20,719 bases of DNA from JBDTLH01 sp039934875 (lineage in GTDB: Bacteria; Acidobacteriota; Terriglobia; Terriglobales; Acidobacteriaceae): contig JBDTLH010000256.1 in NCBI GenBank assembly GCA_039934875.1, positions 1 through 20,719 on the forward strand, read 5' to 3'. Positions 8,139 through 15,341 of the stretch are shown one piece after another. Numbering within the stretch: position 1 is the first letter of the stretch; every line of letters starts with the position of its first letter. The translations under genes and the position numbers were made by a program. Below the pieces are notes generated by a model that worked only from the letters and a program-made list of their open reading frames with translations, made no database searches and was not told the origin of the DNA.

Positions 8139-11100
8139 CAGAAGGTCTGCCCGATGCTGAAAAAGACGTTAATGCGCCCGGTGTGCCTGGTGCCAAATAC
8201 ATCAGTCACAATTCCGTTGGCGTCGGTTTGGGGGAAAAAGCCATGGTACAGCGGAGCATTCAAGTTGTAACCGAGGTCCACGCGGACCGGCCCGATGGGG
8301 GTGCGATAGCGCAGCCCGGCGCCGATTGCGGCTGAGTCGTAGTTGAAGTTGCAGGGCGCATTCTGGTTGGTTTTGCAGGCCAGCTTGTCAGGCTGAGAGA
8401 AGCGCAGCAGGCTGGAAAACATGTGCCCGGTGGTGTCGTAGGTATTGCCGAGATCGTTGAAGAGCACCGCGCTGAGGTTGTTGCCGACGAGGGGCAAGCC
8501 AATGGGGGGAGTGCGCAATTCAACACTGTTGATAAACAATGCGGCGCCGCCGACGGGATATCCGGTGGTGCTGTCTCTGGGGCCGGCCTGGTTGATGGCA
8601 AAGCCGCGATGAGAGTTTGCGCCGCCGGCATAGAAGCGCTCGGCCAGCGGCACCAGGCCGCCGAGATATCCAAAGGGGCTCTCGGAGCCGATGCTGATGC
8701 TGCGCGCCAGCACCCACTGGCGGTTAGTTTTGCCGAAGGCAAAGTAGGTGGAGTTCTGGAAGAAGAGCCGGGAGAAACTGGGATCGGGACACTGGTTGGG
8801 AAGGTCTTCATTCTGCCCAGAGATCAACGAGCCGGTGCAGTGGGAGCCGAAGGCGGTGCTGGAGAGGGCGATGTCCGCGGTATTGTAAGTGCCCTTCTTC
8901 GAATCGAGGGGATCATCTCTGGTATCGCGCACCAGGGTGAATCCCGGCATGCCGACGTTGACCGGCAAAGAGAAGAGGGGGACCTGGTCGGGCGTGATGT
9001 TGAGAGAGTTGACGGATACGCGGCGGTAGGCAAAGCGGTATTGAAAGCTGGTGGCTTTAGTCCATTGCTGGCGCACGGCGAGCTGGCCCTCCAGGCGGCG
9101 CGCGGCAAAGGTAAGCACGTCCTGAGTGTCATCGTAAAAGATGCTGGCGGAAAACGTGAGGGACGGATGGTTAAACGTGTTGGGGTCGGTATAGGTAAGC
9201 AACGCGCGCTTTTGCAGCCTACCGTAATTGCCCTTGAAGGTGACGGACTGGTCGGTGCCGCGCAGGTTGATGCGCGAGACGTCGAATTCGACGCGCGGGC
9301 TGAAACCGAAATTACCATTGGGATTGCAGTTGTTTTTGACGGTTTTGGTGCAACGGTTGGAGTTGTTGAGTCCGGTCTGGGCCTCAAAGCCAAGCCCATA
9401 GGTGAAGGTATAGCGCCGCGCCTCCTGCATGTGCAGGAGCACGTTTTTGTAGAGCATCTCGCCGTCGGGGTCCTGCACCGCCGTATCCACTTCGTTGAAG
9501 AGGCCGAGGTCATAGAGGCGGCGCTGGGTATCGAGCACCGCGCTCTGGTCCAGCGGCTCTCCGTCGGCGAATTGGATGGTGCGGTCAACGGTCTTCCTGC
9601 GGGTGTGGCGCAGGCCGTAGAGCAAGGTGCGATCGACAAATACCTGGGCGCCCTCTTCGATCCGAATGGTGAGATCGACACGATTGGGAGCGCCGCTGGC
9701 AGGGGTGCTGGTGCTTCTGAACCTGGCCTTGGGAAAGCCGTGGTTGTAATAGTAATTCAGCACCGTGTCGCGATCGCTGGCGATGTCGGCCGGGGAATAG
9801 GGTTGGCCGGGTTCGGCATCGGAGAGGAGGTTGCGAACCTCGTTGGCGGAGCCGGGCGCGACGCCTTCGAGATCGAGCTTGGCGATCCTGACCTGCGCGC
9901 CCTCATCGACGTGCAGCACCACGTCGATATCGCCCTCTTTGCCCTGGTAGTTGTCCACGATGTCGCTGGTGACTTTCACGTTGGCGAAGCCATTTGCCTT
10001 GTAGAGGTTCTCGATGGCGGTCACGTCATGGGCCAGGTTGGCCTGGCTAAAGACGCCGCGGCGCAACAGAACATCGGCGGGTTGCACTGCCATGCGCTCG
10101 CGCAGGTCCTGGGTATCGAAATACTTGTTGCCGGTGATTTCCACCCTGGCGATTTTGTGGCGCTCGCCACGATCGACGGTATAGACGATGTCGTCGCGGC
10201 CAGGAGTAAGTTTCTGCTGGTATTGCACCTTGACGTTGAAGTAGCCCTGGGTTTGGAAGTAGTCGCGCAGATTGCGGCGGCCCTCGTTCAGCAAGTCGGT
10301 ATCGACGGCGTTTTCTTCATAGATGGGAATAAACTTTTTGAGCTTGCTTTTGCGCAGCTTGGCGCCGGCAATGGAGACATCGACCTTGGGCCCGCGTTCC
10401 ACGGTGAAGGCGTAGTCCACGGTATTGGTTGCGGGATTGTACTGCTGGCTGGTGAGCGTGACCTGGGCCTCCAGGCGATTGTCTTTTTGCAGCTTCTTAC
10501 GGAGGCGGGTCTCCGCGCGGGTGAGGGTGGTGCCGCCTACTGTGTCGCCGGTCTTCAGCTTCGAAATTTCCAGGAGTTCGCTCTCCGGTTGTCCCGCTTC
10601 GCCGGTAAACTGGACCCTTCCGATGCGGGCTTGCCGGCCGCGCGTGATCTGGTAGCTGATCTGCTCCTGCTGGGTGTCGCTGTTGGGTTGCAGTTGGGTC
10701 GCCACGCTGGCCTGGCGCCAGCCATTTTCCGCCAGGGTGCGCTTGATGCGCTGGAGGGCGAAGTCCAGCTTGGTCTGGGTGACCGGCTCTCCTAGTTGCA
10801 GCTTGGTCGAATCAATGAGGCGCGCCGCGCTGGTGTGGGGCGGCGATCCTGACATATAAATCACGCCGACGAAATATTGCGGCAGGGTGTGGTAGGTGAG
10901 TTCTACCTGCTCGCCGGAGCGGAGGGAGTCGAGCGATATTTCAGTGAATTTGCCGCTGGCAAAGAGTTGTCGAAGATCGTTGCGCAGCTTCGCCGGATCT
11001 GCTTTCGCGCCGGGCTTTTGGGTGAGATGCTGAAGCAAACGCTCTTCATCCAAGTGGTATTTGTCCTGGGCCGCATTGGGGGCATCGCTGATCATGCGTA

Positions 11101-11278
11101 TTCTGCTCACGACCAGTCCCTCAATCTGGTTCAGGGCACCAGTGTTGATGATGGGAGCGGAGGGCGGGCGCTGCGCGGGGTCGGTCGCCAATGAGCCTTC
11201 CTGCGCCGGCAAGACAACTGCCGCCGAGATAGTAGTCATGGCCAGATAGACGAAAATGCCGCGCAGGATCGCTCGCAA
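8138..11278 (-). CDS. bamA: BamA/TamA-family outer-membrane protein with seven predicted POTRA domains
   Basis: A 1046-residue Omp85-family protein that inserts beta-barrel proteins into the outer membrane. It begins with a signal peptide (about 1-26). By repeated strand-helix-helix-strand patterns and (D/E)RG or (D/E)EG ends, seven POTRA units can be placed: about 52-133, 134-214, 215-296, 297-371, 372-460, 461-543 and 544-620. The barrel (about 621-1046) includes the lid-loop motif as HRGF (890-893; usually VRGF/Y) and ends in aromatic Phe (SIGQTF), the usual outer-membrane signature. E. coli BamA has five POTRA and TamA three. The start is a TTG at 11278 preceded by GCGGAGAAC; an in-frame ATG at residue 14 would cut the signal peptide. 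It leads the surA-like / tamB series. TamA-like function is an alternative, since TamB is adjacent; the symbol is therefore tentative. Confidence 0.92.
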   Translation of the reverse strand: MRAILRGIFVYLAMTTISAAVVLPAQEGSLATDPAQRPPSAPIINTGALNQIEGLVVSRIRMISDAPNAAQDKYHLDEERLLQHLTQKPGAKADPAKLRNDLRQLFASGKFTEISLDSLRSGEQVELTYHTLPQYFVGVIYMSGSPPHTSAARLIDSTKLQLGEPVTQTKLDFALQRIKRTLAENGWRQASVATQLQPNSDTQQEQISYQITRGRQARIGRVQFTGEAGQPESELLEISKLKTGDTVGGTTLTRAETRLRKKLQKDNRLEAQVTLTSQQYNPATNTVDYAFTVERGPKVDVSIAGAKLRKSKLKKFIPIYEENAVDTDLLNEGRRNLRDYFQTQGYFNVKVQYQQKLTPGRDDIVYTVDRGERHKIARVEITGNKYFDTQDLRERMAVQPADVLLRRGVFSQANLAHDVTAIENLYKANGFANVKVTSDIVDNYQGKEGDIDVVLHVDEGAQVRIAKLDLEGVAPGSANEVRNLLSDAEPGQPYSPADIASDRDTVLNYYYNHGFPKARFRSTSTPASGAPNRVDLTIRIEEGAQVFVDRTLLYGLRHTRRKTVDRTIQFADGEPLDQSAVLDTQRRLYDLGLFNEVDTAVQDPDGEMLYKNVLLHMQEARRYTFTYGLGFEAQTGLNNSNRCTKTVKNNCNPNGNFGFSPRVEFDVSRINLRGTDQSVTFKGNYGRLQKRALLTYTDPNTFNHPSLTFSASIFYDDTQDVLTFAARRLEGQLAVRQQWTKATSFQYRFAYRRVSVNSLNITPDQVPLFSLPVNVGMPGFTLVRDTRDDPLDSKKGTYNTADIALSSTAFGSHCTGSLISGQNEDLPNQCPDPSFSRLFFQNSTYFAFGKTNRQWVLARSISIGSESPFGYLGGLVPLAERFYAGGANSHRGFAINQAGPRDSTTGYPVGGAALFINSVELRTPPIGLPLVGNNLSAVLFNDLGNTYDTTGHMFSSLLRFSQPDKLACKTNQNAPCNFNYDSAAIGAGLRYRTPIGPVRVDLGYNLNAPLYHGFFPQTDANGIVTDVFGTRHTGRINVFFSIGQTF

Positions 11279-11336
11279 GTTCTCCGCTTCCGCTAATCAG
11301 AATTTAACCGCCCGGTGGGACTCCGGCGACCAGCAC

Positions 11337-11342
11337 TATAAT
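11337..11342 (+). promoter_or_regulatory. Possible -10 box (TATAAT) for the thiF-like gene
   Basis: A perfect TATAAT lies 26 bases before the ATG at 11368, in the 89-base gap between two divergent genes. No good -35 hexamer is found at 16-18 bases upstream, so this rests on the -10 match alone. Confidence 0.3.
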
Positions 11343-11367
11343 AGAGCCTCTGCCGAAGACTTCGCCA

Positions 11368-12408
11368 ATGCCGCTCACTGGTGAGATGAACGATGTGGAG
11401 CGTTACTCGCGCCAGACGCTTTTTCCCGGGATTGGCATGGAGGGGCAGAAGCGCATCTCCGCCGCTCAGGTAACGATTGTCGGATGCGGTGCAATCGGAG
11501 CGGCCGTCGCTTCCCTGTTGGCACGTGCCGGAGTAGGCACCCTGCGCATCATTGATCGCGATTTTGTGGAATTCAGCAATCTGCAGCGGCAAGTCTTATT
11601 TGACGAAGCGGATGCCGAAGAGTCGCTGCCCAAGGCGATAGCGGCGGCAAGAAAGATTGCCGCTTTTAATAGCGCCGTCGCGGTTGATCCGCGGGTGAAC
11701 GATCTGGCTCCCGGCAATGCGGAAGAGTTGCTGGGCGATTGTGACGTGATGCTCGACGCCACGGATAATTTTGAGACCCGCTATTTAATCAATGATGTGG
11801 CGGTAAAGCAAGGCAAGCCATGGATCTATGCGGCGGCCGTGGCTTCCTACTGCGTGACCATGAACATCCTGCCGGGGGAGACGGCGTGCCTGGCTTGCAT
11901 CTTTCCGGCTGGCCCGAAGGGGGCGATCGAGACCTGCGATACTGCGGGAATCATCGCTCCGGCGGTCAATTATGTGGCTTCAATCGAAGCCGCGGAATGC
12001 CTAAAGTTGCTGGTAGGGGCGCGCGATAAACTGCGGCGCACCATGATGTCCTACGACGTGTGGACGAATAATGGGGCCAGCTTATCGGCGGCCAAGCCGC
12101 GTGGTGGATGCCAGTGCTGCCAGTTACGCGAGTTCGTGCATTTGGCAGGCGAGGGGCGCGCTCATATTACTTTATGCGGCAGAAACTCGGTGCAGATCCA
12201 CGAGCGGGAGCGCCCGGTCAACTTCGAAGAGATGGAAGGCCGGCTCAAGCCCCATGGCGAGGTGCGGCACAATGAGATGGTGCTGAAGTTCTGGCCGGCG
12301 CGCGGGGAGTATGAGATGACGCTGTTTCCCGATGGACGCGCGATTATTAAAGGCACCACGGATGCGGCGGTGGCGCGCAGTTTGTATGCGAGGTTTATCG
12401 GAAGCTGA
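11368..12408 (+). CDS. thiF: ThiF/MoeB/HesA-family adenylyltransferase with C-terminal extension
   Basis: An E1-like enzyme that adenylates the C-terminal Gly of a small sulfur-carrier protein (ThiS or MoaD type) for thiazole or molybdopterin synthesis. In 346 residues it shows the ATP loop GCGAIG (39-44), IIDRDFVEFSNLQRQ (61-75) with the Arg and Asp typical of the family, DATDN (130-134), CLAC (174-177) paired with CQCC (248-251) as the zinc site, and a candidate catalytic Cys at 190 (ETCDTAG). After the core, LCGRNSVQIHERE (269-281) and LFPDGRAIIKGTTD (319-332) resemble the C-terminal domain of Bacillus ThiF, not a rhodanese domain. A second ATG at 11386 (MNDVERYSRQ), directly preceded by GGTGAG, is an alternative start. 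No carrier protein gene is adjacent, so ThiF versus MoeB is unresolved. Confidence 0.88.
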   Translation: MPLTGEMNDVERYSRQTLFPGIGMEGQKRISAAQVTIVGCGAIGAAVASLLARAGVGTLRIIDRDFVEFSNLQRQVLFDEADAEESLPKAIAAARKIAAFNSAVAVDPRVNDLAPGNAEELLGDCDVMLDATDNFETRYLINDVAVKQGKPWIYAAAVASYCVTMNILPGETACLACIFPAGPKGAIETCDTAGIIAPAVNYVASIEAAECLKLLVGARDKLRRTMMSYDVWTNNGASLSAAKPRGGCQCCQLREFVHLAGEGRAHITLCGRNSVQIHERERPVNFEEMEGRLKPHGEVRHNEMVLKFWPARGEYEMTLFPDGRAIIKGTTDAAVARSLYARFIGS

Positions 12409-12422
12409 GCAGGGGCGGTTTC

Positions 12423-12450
12423 GAGTTGGAGTTTCGAGTTTTCGAGCTTC
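12423..12450. repeat. Short GAG-initial tandem word array
   Basis: Four successive words, GAGTTG, GAGTTTC, GAGTTTTC and GAGCTTC, fill the gap 15 bases after the thiF stop and 40 bases before the permease start. TTTCGAG recurs at 12419-12425, 12432-12438 and 12440-12446. Unlike the arrays at 613 and 20424 it has no inverted half. Confidence 0.6.
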
Positions 12451-12490
12451 AAAGACAACCTGTGATGCTATGATTCCGCAACACACAAAG

Positions 12491-13924
12491 ATGGCGAACC
12501 CTCCGACCTCCGCACTGCGCCGCGAACTCGGCTTCTGGGACGTTCTGCTGTTCAATATAGTGGCCGTGCTTGGTCCGCGATGGGTGGCGGCGGCGGCGCA
12601 TAATGGCACTTCGTCCATCAGTTTGTGGGTGCTGGCGGCGGTGCTCTTTTTCATGCCGACAGCGTTTATCCTGGTCGAGCTTTCTACGCGCTTTCCCAGC
12701 GAAGGCGGACTTTATATATGGACGCGCGAGGCATTCGGCGATTTTCACGGTTTTGTCGCCGGCTGGTCGTACTGGGTCTTTACCCTGCTCTACTTTCCTG
12801 GATTGCTGATGGCGAGCGCGGCGATGTCAGCCTATATCTTCGGGCCTAAGGGGTCGTCCCTCACGTCCAATCAACCCTTTCTGGTGGTGGTTTCGCTGCT
12901 GCTGCTGGCGATCGCCGTATGGCTCAACATCGTCGGACTGAATATCGGCAAATGGCTGCAAAACGCGGGCGGCGTGGGAACCTATGTGCCGCTGGTGATC
13001 ATCGCGGTGATTGCGGGAGTCTTCGCCTCGCGCCACGGCGCGGTGACGCAACTCACGGTGCACAATATCATGCCCACCTGGAACTGGGGTACGGTGAATT
13101 TCTGGTCGCAGATCGCCTTCGCGTTTACTGGGATGGAGCTGGTTTGCGCGATGAGCGAAGAGGTCAAGAACCCGCGCAAGACCTTCCCGCGAGCGATTCT
13201 TGTCTCGGGGATCTTGATCGCCGGCATCTACATCGTTGCCACCATAGCGGTGCAGGCGCTCATGAATCCCGGCGCTGTCGATCCCAAGAGTGGAGTGTTT
13301 CAGGCAATCACCTCCGGCTCCGCCGTGCTGGGAGTCGCCTGGGTAGGCATTCTGTGCGCGCTGATGGTTTCAGTGGGCAATGCGGGAGGGGTGGGGGCGA
13401 CGGTCGCCGGAGTCTCGCGGGTCCCGTTTGTGGTGGGGATCGACAACTATCTGCCTGCGGCTTTTGGACGCATCCATCCCAAGTGGCGGACGCCTTATTT
13501 TTCCATCCTGGTGCAGGCGATCATCTCGGGGGCGATCCTGCTGGCATTCAATTTTCGAGAGAGCGCCAGCGGCGCGTATCAGGTGCTGGTGGATGCGGCG
13601 ACGGTGCTTTACTTCATTCCTTTCCTCTATATGTATGCGTCGGTGATTAAGCTCGCCTATCGCGCGGATCGGGGCAGTAATACCCAGGCGGTCCTGATCC
13701 CGGGCGGCAAACCCGGAGTATGGATCATGGGGCTGCTCGCCTTCACGGTCACCTTCGGTTCGATTATCCTGGCGTGCATTCCGCCGGAAGACGTCACTAA
13801 CAAAGTGTTGTTTGGATTCAAGCTCTTCGTGGGCACGGTGATCCCGTTGTTGATCGGTTTGTGGCTGTTCTCTCGTGGGGTGCGGCGGCAGCGCATGAGC
13901 GCCGCGCGTGCAAGTAGCGGGTAA
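12491..13924 (+). CDS. APC-superfamily amino acid permease
   Basis: An inner-membrane transporter of about 477 residues with 12 predicted membrane helices, from FWDVLLFNIVAVLG in helix 1 to FKLFVGTVIPLLIGLWLFS in helix 12. Family features include the early unwound-helix region of helix 1 (VAVLGPRWVAAA), FPSEGGLYIWTREAFGDFHGFVAGW before helix 3, and FAFTGMELVCAMSEEVKNPRKTFPRAI around helix 6, a typical APC signature with the EE...NP(R/K)..P pattern. The substrate cannot be read from the sequence; amino acids or related amines are usual. The start chosen is the ATG giving MANPPTSALRRELGFWD; an ATG at 12470 would add seven residues, and the open frame extends back into thiF without a coding look. 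It follows thiF by 82 bases on the same strand. Confidence 0.92.
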   Translation: MANPPTSALRRELGFWDVLLFNIVAVLGPRWVAAAAHNGTSSISLWVLAAVLFFMPTAFILVELSTRFPSEGGLYIWTREAFGDFHGFVAGWSYWVFTLLYFPGLLMASAAMSAYIFGPKGSSLTSNQPFLVVVSLLLLAIAVWLNIVGLNIGKWLQNAGGVGTYVPLVIIAVIAGVFASRHGAVTQLTVHNIMPTWNWGTVNFWSQIAFAFTGMELVCAMSEEVKNPRKTFPRAILVSGILIAGIYIVATIAVQALMNPGAVDPKSGVFQAITSGSAVLGVAWVGILCALMVSVGNAGGVGATVAGVSRVPFVVGIDNYLPAAFGRIHPKWRTPYFSILVQAIISGAILLAFNFRESASGAYQVLVDAATVLYFIPFLYMYASVIKLAYRADRGSNTQAVLIPGGKPGVWIMGLLAFTVTFGSIILACIPPEDVTNKVLFGFKLFVGTVIPLLIGLWLFSRGVRRQRMSAARASSG

Positions 13925-14014
13925 AAGCAACCAAAGCTCCTGCATAGGCATTCTTATTGTTTTCCATCTCAATCAAAAGTGAGGTTTGAGATTCATGGAA
14001 TTTTCAGTTGAAGG

Positions 14015-14041
14015 TTTGATGAACTTTGATCCAAGTTTGAT
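14015..14041. repeat. Three TTTGAT direct repeats spaced about one helical turn
   Basis: TTTGAT occurs at 14015-14020, 14025-14030 and 14036-14041, with start-to-start distances of 10 and 11 bases. A related TTTGAG lies at 13985-13990. They sit about 160 bases upstream of the sigma factor gene. The phasing would place them on one face of the helix, as in an activator or repressor array, but no binding protein is known. Confidence 0.45.
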
Positions 14042-14069
14042 CGAAGAAGGCGAAGGGAATGGCCCTCGG

Positions 14070-14126
14070 GGGCTAAAGCCCAGGGGTGGAGCGGCTTGTC
14101 CCCCGGCTTAAGCCGGGGGTCTACCC
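14070..14126. repeat. GC-palindrome intergenic element, second copy
   Basis: GGGCTAAAGCCC (14070-14081) is followed by the perfect 20-base palindrome CCCCCGGCTTAAGCCGGGGG (14100-14119) and then TCTACCC. This matches the core of the element at 7309-7335, with TA at the palindrome centre in place of GA. It lies in the 274-base gap between the permease and the sigma factor gene. It may act as a transcription end signal for the permease, though no T-run follows. Confidence 0.8.
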
Positions 14127-14143
14127 ACGCGCTTTAGGGGGTA

Positions 14144-14167
14144 GCAACACTGCACCAGTGGTGTTGC
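14144..14167. promoter_or_regulatory. Inverted repeat upstream of the ECF sigma gene
   Basis: Perfect 7-base arms GCAACAC (14144-14150) and GTGTTGC (14161-14167) flank a 10-base spacer. Overlapping them is a second, alternative hairpin, CACTG-CAC-CAGTG (14148-14160). The pair ends 31 bases before the sigma factor start, a position suited to an operator or a leader hairpin. Function is inferred from position only. Confidence 0.45.
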
Positions 14168-14198
14168 ATCCAATAATTGAAGGGGCGGGACAAAAGGA

Positions 14199-14801
14199 TT
14201 GGCGCAAGCAAAAAAATTAGTGGCTCCGGGAATGACGGAGGCAGAGGCGATCGACCGGGCCAAGAATGGCGACGGCCACGCTTTTGAACTTCTCTATGGC
14301 ATGCACAAGCGGCGTGTCTATTCGCTGTGCCTGCGCATGACCGGCAACACGGCGGAAGCCGAAGACCTTACGCAGGAGGCGTTCCTGCAGCTTTATCGGA
14401 AGGTAGGGACGTTCCGGGGGGAATCCGCTTTTTCGACCTGGCTGCATCGGCTTTCAGTAAACGTGGTACTGATGCACCTGCGCAAAAAGGGATTGCCGGA
14501 GGTCTCACTGGAAGAGACCATTGATCCGCAGCAGGAGGATGGCCCAAAGAAAGACATCGGGGCGCGGGACAATGTGCTCGCCGGCTCGATTGACCGGGTG
14601 AACCTGGAGCGGGCCATCGAAAGCCTGCCGCCCGGGTATCGCATCATATTTGTACTGCATGATATCGAGGGATATGAACATAACGAGATTGCCGAGATGA
14701 TGGGCTGCTCCATCGGCAATAGCAAATCGCAGCTACACAAGGCAAGGATGAAGTTGCGCGACCTGCTTAAAACCAGAACTATCGAGAAGGTCCGGCGGTG
14801 A
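14199..14801 (+). CDS. ECF-type RNA polymerase sigma factor (sigma-70 family)
   Basis: A 200-residue group 4 sigma factor directing RNA polymerase to a small regulon. The sigma2 domain is at about 27-96 (AFELLYGMHKRRVYSLCLRM, then EAEDLTQEAFLQLYRKVGTF and AFSTWLHRLSVNVV). A Pro/Asp/Glu-rich linker is at about 97-130. The sigma4 domain at about 133-188 has AIESLPPGYRIIFVLHDIEG and the helix-turn-helix HNEIAEMMGCSIGNSKSQLHKAR. The open frame begins at a TTG at 14199, directly after AAAAGGA, too close for an ideal ribosome-binding site. A later ATG at 14232 (MTEAEAIDRAKNG) is a credible alternative that keeps both domains intact. The anti-sigma-like gene starts three bases after the stop, a classic sigma/anti-sigma pair, so autoregulation of the pair is likely. 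Confidence 0.94.
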   Translation: MAQAKKLVAPGMTEAEAIDRAKNGDGHAFELLYGMHKRRVYSLCLRMTGNTAEAEDLTQEAFLQLYRKVGTFRGESAFSTWLHRLSVNVVLMHLRKKGLPEVSLEETIDPQQEDGPKKDIGARDNVLAGSIDRVNLERAIESLPPGYRIIFVLHDIEGYEHNEIAEMMGCSIGNSKSQLHKARMKLRDLLKTRTIEKVRR

Positions 14802-14804
14802 GAA

Positions 14805-15125
14805 ATGATTAACGGCGAAGACAACAAACAAGACAGAGTGGATGGTTGCGCGGATTTCCAGGCGCAGTTACCTCATCTCATGGAATCTGGAGCGGACGCT
14901 TCGGGAGATCCCCATTTGCAGGAGTGCAAATACTGCTCCGACCTGGTATCGGACCTTGAATACATCGCGCAGCAGGCGAAGCTTTTGCTTCCGCTGCACG
15001 AGCCCAGTCCGGCGGTCTGGAGCAACATAAAGGGGACGCTCACGCGCGAGGGGTTGATGGACGATGATGACGGCGGAGCATCGTCCGGCGGGCAAAAAAA
15101 AAACTCGGTGCAGGCAAGGCATTAG
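14805..15125 (+). CDS. Putative zinc-finger anti-sigma factor, soluble as read; possible frameshifted 3' end
   Basis: A 106-residue partner for the preceding ECF sigma factor. It carries a Cys/His pattern like the zinc-binding anti-sigma domain: C15, H24, then H37-x3-C41-x2-C44 (HLQECKYC), followed by an amphipathic helix (SDLVSDLEYIAQQAKLL) suited to grasping sigma. Such proteins hold sigma inactive until a signal releases it. As read, it ends in a low-complexity acidic tail (MDDDDGGASSGGQKKNSVQARH) with no membrane helix. The tail is encoded across a run of ten A (15094-15103). With eleven A, the frame would continue to a stop at 15167-15169, with a 21-residue hydrophobic, Gly/Ala/Leu-rich tail in place of the last residues. 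Start: ATG three bases past the sigma stop, with GGTGAG overlapping that stop. Confidence 0.78.
   Translation: MINGEDNKQDRVDGCADFQAQLPHLMESGADASGDPHLQECKYCSDLVSDLEYIAQQAKLLLPLHEPSPAVWSNIKGTLTREGLMDDDDGGASSGGQKKNSVQARH
15094..15103 (+). other. A10 homopolymer in the anti-sigma gene (slippage or frameshift site)
   Basis: Ten consecutive A are read CAA AAA AAA AAC in the annotated frame. One extra A in the mRNA, or a -1 ribosomal shift, moves reading into the frame that starts CTC GGT GCA at 15104. That frame encodes LGAGKALARAIGG followed by ALGLLLAS and stops at TAA (15167-15169). The alternative tail has cleaner coding character than the in-frame tail. A base miscount during sequencing is an equally simple explanation. 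Confidence 0.6.
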
Positions 15126-15169
15126 CCAGGGCCATCGGCGGCGCCTTGGGGCTCCTTCTCGCATCGTAA

Positions 15170-15341
15170 GGCGGCATCGGCGCAGGGGCCAGGGCTAATG
15201 GAGTGAAGGGCCATTGAACGCGGAGTAATGACAAAGCTCCTTTCGACTCTTTAATCGGGCAAAGAACGCTCGTCGCTCAGGATGACAAGCGGTTGTTGTT
15301 GCAAAGAACGGCCTGCGGCGATCTAACAGATCAAAACTGCG
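15170..15341. other. Convergent intergenic gap with short direct repeats
   Basis: The gap between two convergent genes holds no gene. GCAAAGAACG occurs twice (15259-15268 and 15301-15310), flanking CGCTCGTCGCTCAGGATGAC, a sequence type I recall as frequent between acidobacterial genes (memory, not checked). GATCT-AAC-AGATC (15320-15332) is a small palindrome just beyond the peptidase stop. AATGG...CCATT (15197-15215) is a weak hairpin. None has a T-run that would make it a clear terminator. Confidence 0.4.

Noticed and set aside
8423..10795. A 790-codon open frame on the plus strand opposite the Omp85 gene
   Set aside because: It lies entirely antisense to a gene with clear POTRA and barrel signatures. 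Its composition (Gly, Ala, Val, Glu rich) is the usual mirror of GC-rich coding DNA, and no recognisable domain is present.
12332..12490. N-terminal extension of the permease back into thiF
   Set aside because: The extra 53 residues are Arg/Cys-rich, overlap the end of thiF in another frame and precede the family's normal start; they also read through the GAG array.
14100..14119. Rho-independent terminator for the permease
   Set aside because: The stem is strong but is followed by TCTACCC, not by a T-run, and the same palindrome recurs elsewhere as part of a repeat.
15320..15332. GATCT-AAC-AGATC as a terminator for the peptidase gene
   Set aside because: Only five base pairs, AT-rich at the tips and without a T-run on either strand.
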